DNA of 64,000 nt, from positions 444,377,038 to 444,441,037 of the forward strand of contig NC_081413.1 in the NCBI RefSeq assembly GCF_030272615.1, read 5' to 3'. Positions 21,594 through 33,812 of this stretch are shown here, one piece after another. Made by a program: the position numbers and the translations under genes. This DNA comes from Cryptomeria japonica (lineage: Eukaryota > Streptophyta > Pinopsida > Cupressales > Cupressaceae). How positions within the stretch are numbered: position 1 is the first letter of the stretch; each line of letters starts with the position of its first letter. Under the pieces are notes generated by a model. The model was not told the origin of the DNA. It did no database searches and was given only the letters and a program-made list of their open reading frames with translations.

Positions 21594-22542
21594 ACAGCGA
21601 ACTCCATATGCTCGATTCTTGATATGGGCCTCTGCCAAGGAATATGAGCCTGCCAGCTATGAGCACAACTATGCAATGAAACGACACAACACATACACAT
21701 GCTCGATCACCACTGATCACATAACAGGCAAGTACAAACTGATCAAATGCCAATACGTCAGTAAAGCAATTAAACACAGAGCTTATAAGTTTTGGACGTC
21801 AACAGATCTGCCAATGAAAAGATTGAACCACAACCTCGAGCTAAAAAATGCAATGAACGAAATACCACGTGACCAGCACAATAACTTCGCCACTAGAGAA
21901 TAGAGAGCCAATAACAGCAGTGAAAGTTGATCTGACTATGCCACGAGCCAAAGCAAATATGCAAGCAAAACAATCCACAATATTGCCAAAAATCGATTTA
22001 CTTGATAACAGTTCAAACCCATGGGCTAGAATGAGGAATGCAGCCTGCAACAATATTAAACGGTCGATCTAGCAATGATACCACGACCAATCCTGGAGGA
22101 TAACAAGGCCAATTACTCTGCCAATGTGGAACAGAACAAATCGCATGCCAAGGAAAGGATCGATGCAGTTACTTCTTAGACATTCTATAAGAGAATAGAA
22201 CGATCCCAACTGGGAATCAAGGCCGATTCAAAAAGGAAATAGACCACTGTGAAAATAGCCCCTGGACAAAATACAAACACCTCCGCCTGAGAATATAAAC
22301 TATGACGGACAATCAAAGTATCGGGTCCTAGAAAAGAAAACAAGGCAGAGATCGCAAAGAGAAATCAACTACCTTACCGAAACTTGTGATGTGGGCCGAT
22401 TATGGGCCGATGAAATCTCTGGCAACAAAAAATGACAACCACAACGTCTGCGGACTATGAATGACGCTAGGTATGATGGACTGGCTAAAACTTGCATGGC
22501 CTCACAACAAACGCTGCGTCTATTCTGCCTCCAAAATGGGCG
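21569..22542. mobile_element. 974-bp element with 31-bp inverted ends sharing the same terminal sequence
   Basis: The left end (cgcccattttggagcgagaa...) and the right end at 22512-22542 are reverse complements with about three mismatches. The left end is also the right end of unit 3, so the units overlap like a chain. The interior is A- and C-rich on the plus strand, has no recognised protein, and shows recurrent tgccaa words. I see no TSD. Confidence 0.65.
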
Positions 22543-22807
22543 AAGTTGGTCTGCGAAAAAAAATCGGTCATTTCATTGCAGTCCCTTGTGCTCGTGACCC
22601 AAGAGGGACGCGTTTTTTATCACGTAGAGCTTGCCTTGACAGTTAGTTGCAAGAATCGATGCCAGTATTTTATCGTGGATACTATACTTGTTGGTGCAAA
22701 ATAGCTTGAATTTTAGTACATCCAAATTGGTTGGTGGGGCCGTGCCAGGTGACTTTGAGCATTAATCTTTTGGACTTTCGTATCATATGGCTTGTGTACC
22801 GCAGTCT

Positions 22808-22954
22808 TCGACACTTCTTATATGATCGCTTACACCAACTTATTGTGAGCATTTGAGGAGACTTGTGCTCTCTGTCGCGTGGTTTTGTGGAAGCTCGTAA
22901 CTTGGAGCTAATGTGGTGCGGGAACTCGACACTTCTTATATGATCGCTTACACC
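22808..22954. repeat. 29-bp perfect direct repeat, 118 bp apart
   Basis: tcgacacttcttatatgatc and nine further bases are identical at 22808-22836 and 22926-22954. Confidence 0.9.
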
Positions 22955-22959
22955 TTCAG

Positions 22960-23910
22960 ATACCCTATGATTATAATACTATTTGGAATTTGTTATTTTG
23001 GAGTGATTTGAATTTTTTTGATGACGATGAGGTTGGTTTTGAGGTTCTTGATTTTTCGTCAGAGGTCGTTGATCTGTCTTCACTTGAGACTTCCATTGTT
23101 CTCCATCAGCATTAACAATATTGTCTTTCGGACTTGGCTGAAGGACACATTGTGAGTAATTCATTGCCACAAATAGCTATTTGTCTTTTTGATTGGGATT
23201 CCTATTTGATAGACATTGCTTCATTGTTTACGAAGGCTCACATTTCAGGTTTGGAGGACACATTTGACGGGTTATCTCTCCTCTTTGATGATAGCCATTG
23301 CATCCCTTTTGTCGCATCATATTCGTCATTGGATCTTGCTCCATATCATTTTCCACATAGTTCCAGTTTGTTGCATTCTTGTTTGTTAGATTAGAGTGTG
23401 GTATCATCATCATTCATGGACAAGGAGACACTTGAGTAGTTTTCCAAGACATCATCATACATTTGGATTCCACTTCCTACCAATTCCTATCTACAATAGA
23501 AAACATACTTGCATCTATACATGGTTTTATTTCCTCATAAGTGGAGACAAGTGGTTTGTAAGCACTGGGTCTTGTTTTGTCTTCAAACACTTACCATTCT
23601 TGCAAGTGATTATTAATTATGGGGGAGCTACATAGTCTCTCAATTTTCCTTCTATTGGGGGGACATCATTTGTATCTTTGTACGAGAACTAGTCCTTGGG
23701 GGGCCTTGACGAGTCCTCCTTCCTTCCTTCCTTCCTTTCACTTTTTCTTTTCATAATTGGTTCTTATTTTTGGAGAGGAATTTTGTCCCTTGATTTTTTC
23801 TCCGTTTGTAAGAGATTAGTTGCATGATTAGTTGTACATAGGTACCTAACATGGTCTAGGCTATCAGACCTCATATCATATTGCATTTTTTCTCCCCAAG
23901 TTGCACTCAA
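22960..23910 (+). other. 3' interior of the non-autonomous LTR element
   Basis: It has a pyrimidine-rich run (ccttcc)n near 23720 and several short G runs towards the polypurine tract. Two overlapping 80-codon frames (23134-23394 and 23396-23635) resemble nothing I know. Confidence 0.5.
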
Positions 23911-23917
23911 GGGGGGG

Positions 23918-24233
23918 TGTTCGAGTAAATAGGTCATTAACTATTTACGTGCTTAAGTCCAACTTAAGCACATAGCCAAATTATGCTTTTCTAAGTGAGT
24001 AGGTAGTGTTTATTATTTTATTACATATGCATTTAGTAAATTATGTCGGGTCATTGTACCTACCCTCTCATAGGTAGTTGGTGATATGTTTCTTACTCAT
24101 GCCTTTGTAAGAAGAGCATATGTACATTTGTAGATATCACAATAGATTTATCTTTCTTGGTGATTTATATCTTCTCTCTATATTTAGAAGCTATAGTAAT
24201 TGTTGATCTTGGGTTGGGAGCATTGCTCCAATA
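23918..24233 (+). repeat. 3' LTR of the non-autonomous element
   Basis: It begins tgttcgagtaaatagg after caaggggggg and ends gctccaata, followed by the TSD GAAAA. Confidence 0.8.
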
Positions 24234-24238
24234 GAAAA

Positions 24239-25317
24239 TTGACCATATCTTATAGGTTATGAAGTTTTTTATGTGCCATTCCCTTTACTAAGGGACAATA
24301 ATACCTTATTCCACGTTGAGTTTATGTGCCCATAAGTGTTGGTAATTATTTCTAGTTTGCATTTTGCATTGTAACTCAACAACTCGTTTATATACTTAAA
24401 TAACATTGTAAGATTTTACTCTTTAGAAAATATAGTACCTTCTCAAATTTTTACTCATTTTGGTACAATTTGATCATCCTAAAAAAAGTTGATGCAGTCT
24501 TGTGGTAATATCATTATGTCCTAGATTTCAGTCCCATTTTATTCCCTTTATAAAAAAAAATTGGACATTTATAGGTCATAACTTTTCTTTGATCAGTTAA
24601 GAAAATAATTTAGTTGTGAGAATATTTCCATCTCGTCTTAAACACTATCTTCGCTTTTAAAAAATATTTTTATTTGTTAAATATTGATGCAACAAGATAT
24701 CAAAATTTGAGCTATGTATGCTATAGTTTCGCTCATTGAACATATCACAAATCATATGGTGTATCATCTCCTATAAGTTATAGATTTCATTTTGATTTTA
24801 ATTTATACTATTTTCCATAGAAAATATTAATGAGGGTGAAAGACCAAGGGAGCCAACCCTCTCCAGACCCTCAATTTGATCTATAAGAAGCCCATTGTCC
24901 TTGACGTGTTTCTATGGTATCAATTGAAGAGAGAGTTAGCCTATTATACTTCCAAGGGTGAATGAAGCACTAATAACAATTTTGGTAGGCTAGTGTGATA
25001 GTTTGGACCACTACAATTCATAAATTTTTTAATCATTATTGATATTTGATGTTTATGTCAATAACTTTTTCTTTCACGGAAACAAATTCCATGCACCTAA
25101 TGAGTCAATGCTTAAGTATACGAGCTCAAGAAAACTAACTACTAGTATATTTAGTTTACAAAGAGAAATTTCATTTGTCAAACTTCAAAATCACTTTTAA
25201 TGAATTTTAAGTTTATGTGAATAGATTAGCATGTCAAAATTTTATAGAGATATGTATTTTCCCTCTCCATTACATGAAATTGTGCTCATTTACCTCCATG
25301 TCAACTATGTTAGACTA
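24239..25317. other. no recognisable gene
   Basis: AT-rich spacer between two LTR elements; no supported feature. Confidence 0.6.
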
Positions 25318-25323
25318 AAAGTT

Positions 25324-26849
25324 TGATAGTTCTGATACTTAATGTAAGTACAAATCCAATAGCCAACAAGATGAGAGGGGGGGGGGTGAATCATACAAAC
25401 TTAATCTTCCATAAAAACATCAGATTCAACCTTGGTAACATATACTTCAGTAATATAACCAAAACTGCTAAACATGCAAACTCAAAAGCATATAAACATC
25501 ATAAACCTCATAACACTAGATTTAACGTGGAAACCCAAATAGGGAAAAACCACTATGGGATTTTGGACCCACTAAGAAATATACTCTTCTAGAGTATGCT
25601 CGGTTAAAAGCAAATCCTGTTAAAGATTACAAACACATTGCTAGATGTGACCTGGTTAAGGGGTTTCCCTCAGATCTGTTAGGATCTTCACCTTGTTAGA
25701 AGTGACCTTGTTAAAGGATTTCAAACACTCAATCAGAATGTCACCTTGCTAGAGGGTTTGACAAATAAAACTATTAAGTCCACTCGGTTAAGAGATTTTC
25801 TGTCACTTTCACAAAAGAACAGTAATAAAAATCTATCTGCAACTTCACATCTAAAAATGCTAAAGAAGATTCTTATTTGCTCAATACAATCTAGACATAG
25901 AACTAATCTTGTCCATCTGTTGGGCTTCTATACTCTATTATTCAAACAGGTCTTCAAGCTTCTATGCTCGGTAATCACTATGTAGCATCCCTGTGCATAC
26001 ATTTGCCCGCATACATTGTTTATCAATAGTTCCCTATTTATAAACAATTTGCCAACCGCTTAATCTCCTTGATTACATTTCCCATGATCAATCATAGCCA
26101 TCAGATCTTCAAACTTTGACCAGGTTCAATGTATCCTTCGATCTAAAAATGTTTTACCCCACCTAGGAACTTGCATACATTTCTTGGAACTTGTGCTAGG
26201 GTATTGCAGTTCAATCTGAGCTATAGATCTTCATGCTGATTTTCCTTTGCCATAGATTCATTAACAAACTTCATGCACGACATACCAATCATTTAATCAA
26301 TTCCATCTCGTCAGCTTCCTTCATTAAATAACACATGTAACCATTTAATGTATTCTATTACAGCTCGGTTACAACTTGGTAACAATTCGGTAAATACTAA
26401 ACTTCACTTGGTAGACATTCTGCCTTCATTAACCGATAGCGATAACCTTAGGGTTTACCGACTAGGTTCCTTGCTCGGTAACATAGTATAGTATTAACCT
26501 TACAATTTACAACATATGTATGATGTTAAAACAATCTAAACATCATGATCTCATCATTGTTTGACTCGGTAATAGTTGCCCATTGAATACCTTATTCATC
26601 CCCTTATTCATCATATTCTTTCTGTGTCTTTTACCGACATCTTTATACTCTTCAAATCATACTTCTCAAGATATGGCAACATCATACTGAATTAGAAAAT
26701 CAATTTCTTGACATCAATGACAAAATAATAATATCAAGACAGTAAACATCCTTAATCAGTTATATCCATAATCATTAACAACCTTATCAATATCCTTATT
26801 GAAATGCCAACAATCTCCCATTGTCTGTTATAATGCCAAATGCAAAACA
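25324..26849 (-). repeat. 3' LTR of the copia element (left copy)
   Basis: 1,526 bp; it starts tgatagttctgatac and ends gcaaaaca in plus orientation. Scattered substitutions and a few small indels separate it from 31540-33045, including a G run at 25376-25386. Confidence 0.95.
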
Positions 26850-27289
26850 TCTCCCCCTTTGGCATTGATGGAAAAACCAATTGATTTGACCTTAAAAAGA
26901 TTCAGATTGCTGTGATTCTGAAATGCTGAAATGCTCTCTTGCTGTCATCAGAATTCTCCCCCATACATTAGACTTCTCCTCTTTTCTCCAGTCTTCTCCC
27001 TCTTTTTCTTTCAATCTTCTTCAGTCTTCTCCAGTCTTCTCCCCCTTTGATAACAATGCCAAAAAGTAAAGAACTAAAACAATAATTTCTTCCTGTATGA
27101 AGTGAATTCCTGCTGTAATGTGTCAACTTAGTCTCGGTCAGAGCATTTGTCTTTAATTCCTATTCCTTGTATTGTATCCTGCATTATTTCCTGTACACCT
27201 TTAGAAAACATCCTAAAGTGTGTAAATCAGCATCAACTCCTAAAAGATATTCGATAGAGTCATCGAATTGATGATTTCACCGAACTCGG

Positions 27290-30200
27290 TCAGTGAGTAG
27301 AAGATAGGGGTAGGACCCCTAACTTACTTCTGAGATATTCAAAAGTGTCCCTTGGCAGCGTCTTGGTGAAGCTATCTGCTATTTGTTCCTTTGTGCTAAC
27401 ATACTCCAACACCACTTTCTTCTCTTGAGCTTCTTCTCTAAGATAATGATATTTGATAGAGATGTGCTTTGTCTTAGAGTGCATAACAGGATTCTTTGAA
27501 ATGTTAATGGCACTAGTATTGTCACAGAATATAGTTACTAGCTCAGTAACTTTCTCATTTATTCATTCCAACAGTTATTTGATCCATGCAATGTTGGTAC
27601 AATTCAATGTTGCAGCAACGTATTCAGCTTCTGGTGTTGACTATGAAACACATCCTTGTTTCTTTCTAAGCCAACTCACTAGTCTTTCTCCTAAAAAGAA
27701 AGCTCCTCCACTTGTGCTTTTCCTGTCATCAATGTTGCCTACCCAATCAACATCAGTATAAACTTTTAAATCAAAATCATTTCCTTTCTGATATACTAAG
27801 CCATAATCCTCTGTGCCTTTCAAGTATCTAAAAATTCTTTTGATTGTTGTCATGTGTGTTTCCTTAGGATCAACAGAGAATCTTGCAACTATACCTACTG
27901 CATGTGCTATGTCTGGTCTATTGTGAACAACATATTGTAGCTTTCCAATCATGGATCGGTAAAGTGTCTCATCAACAGATGCAGATTCATCATTCTTTGA
28001 TAGTTTACAGTTGGTAGTCATAGGAGTACTTACTGGTTTTGAATCCTCCATTCCAAATTTCTTCAAGATTTCCTTTATGTACTTGGATTGAGTAATGAAA
28101 ATCTCATTTTTCATTTGCAGTATCTGTAAACCTATAAAATACTTTATCTCACCAATTAATGACATCTCAAATTCTTTGCTCATTTCATTTCCAAAGTTCT
28201 TACATAAAGCGTCATTTCCACAAAATATAATATCATCAACAAATATGGCTGAGATCAGTATTCCATTTTCATCATTCTTCATGTACATATTTTTGTTCTC
28301 ACTTGTCCTTATAAAACCAATCTTAATCAAATAAGAGTGCAATCTTTCATACCATGCTCTAGATGCTTGTTTCAGACCATATAATGCTTTGTTCAATTTA
28401 CATACCCGATCTTTATTATTGTCTTCAACAAATCCTTCAGGTTGTTCAATAAAAACTTCTTCTTCTAATATTCCATTCAGAAATGCAGATTTGACATCCA
28501 TTTGATATACCTTGAATTTTTTGAAAGCAACATATGCCAACAATGTTCTTACTCCTTCAAGTCTAGCCACAGGTGCAACAGTTTCACCATAATCAATTCC
28601 TTCTTCTTGAGCATAACCTTTGCAAACTAGTCTTGCTTTATTTCGAATGACCTCTCCTTTTTCATTTAGCTTGTTTTCGAAAATCCACTTTGTACCGATT
28701 ACATTTTTGTCCTTCGGTCTTGGGATTAGTGTCCATGTGTCATTCTTCTTGATTTGATCAATCTCTTCTGTCATAGCATTTATCCAATCTTCACTATTAA
28801 ATGTCTCTTTCACTATTCTTGGTTCAAATTCAGATATCAGACATGTGTTCTGTCTCAGTTTGTTCCTTGTGATCACTGGATCATCCTTATCTCCTATAAT
28901 CAGACTTGGTGCATGATGTCTTCTGACATACTTGGCTAATACAGGCTCGGTAGGCTCTGTATGATCTTCTTCATCACTCGGTAACTGGATATTTTCTTCA
29001 TTTTCTTCAACAGTTTTCTCGGTAGGACTTGTCGGTTGAACATAGACAAATTCATCATAATCTTTTGGTTCTTTGGAATTTTCTTCATTATTTCTTTCTA
29101 CAAATTCATCAATTTTCACATTTGCACTTTCTACTATTTTTTTAGATGATTTGATCAGACATTTAAATGCTTTGCTTCTAGAAGAATAACCTAGAAATGT
29201 TCCTTCTTCACTTTTCTGATCAAACTTGCCATTTCTATCATCTTTGTGTACATAGCATCTACTTCCAAATATTTTAAAATAACTTACATTAGGTTTCTTG
29301 TCATACCAGATTTCATATGGTGTCTTCAAAGTACCTTTCTTTAGTTGTACTCGGTTCAGGGTGTAAACTGCTGTGCTTATTGCTTCTCTCCAAAATGTTT
29401 GTGGCACTTTCTTTTCAATCATCAGTGTTCTAGAGCAATCCACAATAGATCTATTTCTTCTCTCAGCTATTCCATTTTGTTGTGGAGTTCTCGGTGTAGA
29501 GACTTGTCTTTTAATAGCATGATCATTGTAGAATAAGTTGAACTCATCAGATGTGAATTCTCCTCCTCTATCTAATCTAAGACATTTCAGTTGTCTTCCT
29601 GTTTCATTTTCAACTCTTGCCTTGTACCATTTAAACATTTGAAAAGCTTCTGATTTTTCTTTTAAAAACATTACTGACATCATCCTTGAATAGTCATCCA
29701 CAAATAATATGAAATATTTATCACCATAATAACTTTGAACTTTCATAGGACCACAAAGATCAGTGTGCACAAGATCTAAAATTCCCTTAGAAGTGTAAGA
29801 CTTACTTGTAAAGCTTGATCTTGTCATCTTACCCATCTGGCATCCTTGGCACATAGCATTCTCAGGTTTTTCAAGACTCAGTAGACCTCTTACTCGGTGC
29901 TTGTTACTTATTTTGATCAAATTATCAAAATTTACATGACAAAACCTTTTATGCCATAACCAAGTATCATCTATCTTTGCATACAGATATTTGTTTCGAG
30001 TTGAGTCAAGGTGAAATGTGTTACCTTTTGTTTGTATCCTGGTAGCAGCTAACTTTCCATTCTTGTCATGAACTTTGGCAATTCCCTTCTGAAATTCTAT
30101 TCAGTAACCTGTATTGTTTAGCTGTGCTACACTCAACAAATTGTATTTCAAACCTTCAACCCAATAAACATCATTTCATCTTGCATTGTCAAGAAGTTTT

Positions 30201-30412
30201 ATAGATCCTTTACCTTTCACCGGACAAGGTGCATCATTACCAAATCTTACATAGCCTCCATCATAATCTTCTATCATAACAAACTTGTGTTTATCTCCTA
30301 TCATATGATGTGAGCATCCACTATCTATGATCCAAGAATCATTAGTATTTATGTGAGATATTAGGGCTTTTTCTTCATACCTTTCTTCATTTGATCCATC
30401 TTTGATAGCCAC
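27290..30412 (-). pseudogene. copia pol: protease, integrase, RT and RNase H
   Basis: Pol supplies the enzymes for reverse transcription and integration. Reading right to left: protease with IIDSGCSHHM (Asp-Ser-Gly at 30317-30325); a broken GAG-pre-integrase stretch about 29920-30170; then a 759-codon open frame (27641-29920). That frame contains the integrase core, with the D, D and E triad in [17 protein letters not shown] and [11 protein letters not shown], followed by the RT ([29 protein letters not shown] with catalytic Asp-Asp codons within 28232-28243) and the start of RNase H ([18 protein letters not shown]). A stop follows CVS at 27641. The RNase H C-terminus (KTKHISIKYHYLRE...IADSFTKTL) resumes at 27290-27484. 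Catalytic residues look intact; frame breaks prevent a full polyprotein. Confidence 0.95.
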
Positions 30413-30547
30413 ATAAACTACTTCCTCTATATCAGTTTCATCTGATTTATCATCATTGGATTCCTCATCAGCTATTAAGCATGTCTTTCTATCTCTTCTT
30501 CTGAAGTCTCAGTGTCCTCTGTAATGATTGTCTTTTTGTCTGTCATC

Positions 30548-31334
30548 TCAGTAATCTCTCTTTTTAGTAGAATCTTTGTTAGGACAGTTAGAAGCCATAT
30601 GTCCTATTTTATCACAATTGAAACATTTCAAAGGTAGTTTTCCTTTATGCTTACCTTTGCCTCTCGGTAACCTTCTGGCTAATAGTGCTTCAAACTCTTC
30701 CTTCTTTCTAAATTTCCTCATACAGTTTGTGTACTTCTTCCATGTTCTTACGAAATATTTCACTTGCTCCACTGTGATCTCCTTCAGAATACTTATACTT
30801 TCTTTCATTGTAATCATTAGATTCATCAAGATGAAAAGAACTAAATGCAAATTCAACTTTATTTACCGAAGATCCACTGTTATCAAAGTTACTTAACTCA
30901 AATGCATGTAACTTACCAATAGTAGCATCTAAAGAAACTGGCATATTAGGTACAGACCTCAATTCATTGATTGCAGAGACTCGGATTGCATAAGCCGGTA
31001 GAAGGGTTCTTAACAACTTACTTGTTATATCCTTTTCTTCAATAGTTCCACCTACTCCTTTGATTTGAATGACAATCTCCTTTAGTCTTGTACTGTACTG
31101 AGTTATGTTCTCACCTTCATTCATCCTCATAGATTCAAGTTGTCCTCTTAGACTATCTACTTTTGCTCTTTGAACATGTTCATCTCCTCCATATACTGAT
31201 ATGAGCTTATCCCACATAGCCTTTGCATCATTGCAGCCTTCTAGATCATTAAACTGTGAGTCAGTCAATGTAGATGTTATTTCAATCATTTCTTGGATAT
31301 ATTCTTGGTTTGCCTTTATCTCTTCCATTGTCAA
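30548..31334 (-). pseudogene. copia gag with CCHC zinc knuckle
   Basis: Two overlapping frames form one gag. 30708-31334 carries the UBN2-type gag core (AKAMWDKLISVYGGDEHVQR, LRGQLESMRMNEGENITQYS). 30548-30856 carries CFNCDKIGHMASNCP, a nucleic-acid-binding CX2CX4HX4C knuckle. A frameshift lies near 30710-30850. The true N-terminus continues upstream of 31334 in another frame with a stop, so the ATG at 31334 is not the native start. Confidence 0.9.
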
Positions 31335-31525
31335 TGGATAGGTGCTCGGTGTGATGAAATCATTCTCCAGATAATATACAACATATTATCCAACTCCTGA
31401 TAGGTGCAGCTTCATCCTTTTCTTCCATGTAGAGAAACTTGACTTGTTCAGCTTCGGTGCATCCCTCTTATACATCTTTGGATCTTTGCCTCAAGTACCT
31501 TTAAACTTTTCTTCCAGAGTCCAAA

Positions 31526-31537
31526 GCTCTGATACCA
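31526..31537 (-). promoter_or_regulatory. primer binding site of the copia element
   Basis: On the minus strand it reads tggtatcagagc, a perfect match to the plant initiator tRNA-Met 3' end, two bases from the LTR. Confidence 0.9.
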
Positions 31538-31539
31538 AT

Positions 31540-33045
31540 TGATAGTTCTAATACTTAATGTAAGTATAGATCCAATAGCCAACAAGAGGGGGTGGGGTGA
31601 ATCATACAAACTTAATCTTCCATAAAAACATCAGATTCAACCTCGATAACATATACTTTAGTAATATAACCAAAACTGCTAAACATGCAAACTCAAAAGC
31701 ATATAAACATCATAAACCTCATAACACCAGATTTAACGTGGAAACCCAAATAGGGAAAAACCATTGTGGGATTTCAGACCCACTAAGAAATATACTCTTC
31801 TAGAGTATGCTCAGTTAAAAGCAAATCCTGTTAAAGATTACAAACACATTGCTAGATGTGACCCGGTTAAGGGATTTCCCTCAGATCTATTAGGATCTTC
31901 ACTTTGTTAGAAGTGACCTTGTTAAAGGATTTCAAACACTCAATCAGAATGTCACCTTGCTAGAGGGTTTTACAAGTAAGACTGTTAAGTCCACTTGGTT
32001 AAGAGATTTTTTGTCACTTTCACAAAAGAACAGTAATAAAAATCTATCTGCAACTTCACATCTAAAAATGCTAAAGAGGATTCTTATTTTCTCAATACAA
32101 TATAGACATAAAACTAATCTTGTCCATCTACTGGGCTTCTAACCTCTGTTATTCAAATAGGTCTTCAAGCTTCTGTGCTCGGTAATCACTATGTAGCATC
32201 CTTGTGCATACATTGCTTATCAATAGTTCCCTATTTATAAACAATTCACCAACCGCTTAATGTCCTTGATCACATTTCCCATGATCAATCATAGCCATCA
32301 GATCTTCAAACTTTGACTAGGTTCAATGTATCCTTCAATCTGAAAACATTTTACCCCACCTAGGAACTTGCATACATTTCTTGGAACTTGTGCTAGGATA
32401 TTGCGGTTCAATCTGAGCTGTAGATCTTCATGTTGATTTTCCTTTGCCATAGATTCATTAACAAACTTCATGCACGACATACCAATCATTTAATCAGTTC
32501 TAGCTCATCAGCTTCCTTCATTAAATAACACATGTAACCATTTAATGTATTCTGGTACAGCTCGATAACAACTCAGTAACAACTCGGTAAATACTAAACT
32601 TCACTCAGTAGACATTCTGCCTTCATTAACTGATAGCGATAACCTTAGGGTTTACCAACTAGGTTCCTTGCTCGATAACATAGTATAGTATTAACCTTAC
32701 AATTTACAACATATGTATGATGTTAAAACAATCTAAACATAATGATCTCATCATTGTCTGACTCGGTAATAGTGGCCCATTGAATACCTTATTCATCTCC
32801 TTATTCATCATATTCTTTCTGTGTCTTTTACCAACATCTTTATACTCTTCAAATCATACTTCTCAAGATATGGCAACATCATATTGAATTAGAAAATCAA
32901 TTTCTTGACATACATGATAAAATAATAATATCAAGATAGTAAACATCCTTAATCAGTTATATCCATAATCATTAACAACCTTCTCAATATCCTTATTGAA
33001 ATGCCAACAATCTCCCATTGTCTTTTATAATGCCAAATGCCAACA
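31540..33045 (-). repeat. 5' LTR of the copia element (right copy)
   Basis: 1,506 bp, near-identical to 25324-26849. This copy would hold the promoter driving minus-strand transcription. Confidence 0.95.
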
Positions 33046-33229
33046 AAAGTTATACTATCCCAAGTAACATTATTGTATAAAATTATCCATATTTTCCTCA
33101 TCTTTTCCAAGCATACTACCTTCATCGATGTACCTAGTAAATGCTTTTAATTAATACCAAGAAGCCATTTTGATGCCCAACCATTACATATCTTTCTAGT
33201 CATTCCTCATATGAAAATAAAATCTTGAA

Positions 33230-33530
33230 CGATATAGTCTCGAAGACTCAAGAATAGCTGGATAAGACTATTAGAAGCTGGCCTAAATGCAAAAATACCT
33301 TGAGAACCCTATATAAGTCATCATTTATAGTTCATTTAATCATATTTAATCTTTCACAATCTACAAGTTTCATTCAATCACTCAATTCCTTCATTCAAGA
33401 GTAGATCTCACTTCAAGGAGCATTTTTTCATAATGGTTTTTTATTATGATTTATCAAGTTATTGCATCAACACTTGTAGGACTTATCTAAAGGGCATTGC
33501 ATCAATGTCATTATAAATCGAAAGGTCTAA
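33230..33530 (+). repeat. LTR-like segment, left copy (pair with 46455-46763)
   Basis: Shared words include ttagaag(c/t)tggcctaaatg, ccttgagaa(a/c)cc(c)tatataag, 'aagagtagatct', ttttcataatgg and attatctaaag(g). Both copies read in the same orientation and bracket a 13-kb region that holds gypsy protease remnants. Similarity stops at aaaggt (33526, 46763). Confidence 0.6.
33310..33317 (+). promoter_or_regulatory. TATA-box-like site in the LTR-like segment
   Basis: tatataag, conserved at 46521-46528 in the partner copy. Confidence 0.45.
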
Positions 33531-33812
33531 TCCTATCAATTTAGCATATCATTTCAGATTTAGCCTCTGTCCTACCTTGGGTGAACTCTCTTTTCTAATC
33601 AATCATTTTTGTTGTGGATGGTGGTACCTTCCTAGGGTTTGACTTAGGCAAGACACTATATAATATTACCATTTTCCTCCTTATTTGTGTATTTATAGGT
33701 TTAGATACAAGTTATATACCTATTTTGCAAGTACAAGAGAACAAAATAGATTGAGATAGGGATCACCAAAAAAAATTTAGTAGAAAAGTCCTGGACTATT
33801 GTGCCTAGCTCC

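Larger units (their letters stand above)
20371..24233 (+). mobile_element. non-autonomous LTR retrotransposon (3.9 kb) with 5-bp TSD
   Basis: LTRs lie at 20371-20641 and 23918-24233, with a tRNA-iMet-like primer site right after the first. A G-rich polypurine tract (caaggggggg) directly precedes the second. The TSD GAAAA is present at 20366-20370 and 24234-24238. The interior (20654-23910) lacks gag, protease, RT and integrase motifs in all frames I read, and instead contains inverted-repeat elements. Confidence 0.8.
25324..33045 (-). mobile_element. Ty1/copia retrotransposon with 1.5-kb LTRs
   Basis: Two very similar direct repeats bound a 4.7-kb interior coding for gag and pol on the minus strand, in copia order (protease, integrase, RT, RNase H). 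The TSD aaagtt lies at 25318-25323 and 33046-33051. The primer site and the polypurine tract (minus strand aaagggggaga, about 26850-26862) adjoin the LTRs correctly. LTR similarity is high by eye, suggesting this is the youngest LTR element in the window. The [17 protein letters not shown] block and long LTRs recall the SIRE/Maximus lineage, but that assignment is tentative. Confidence 0.95.
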
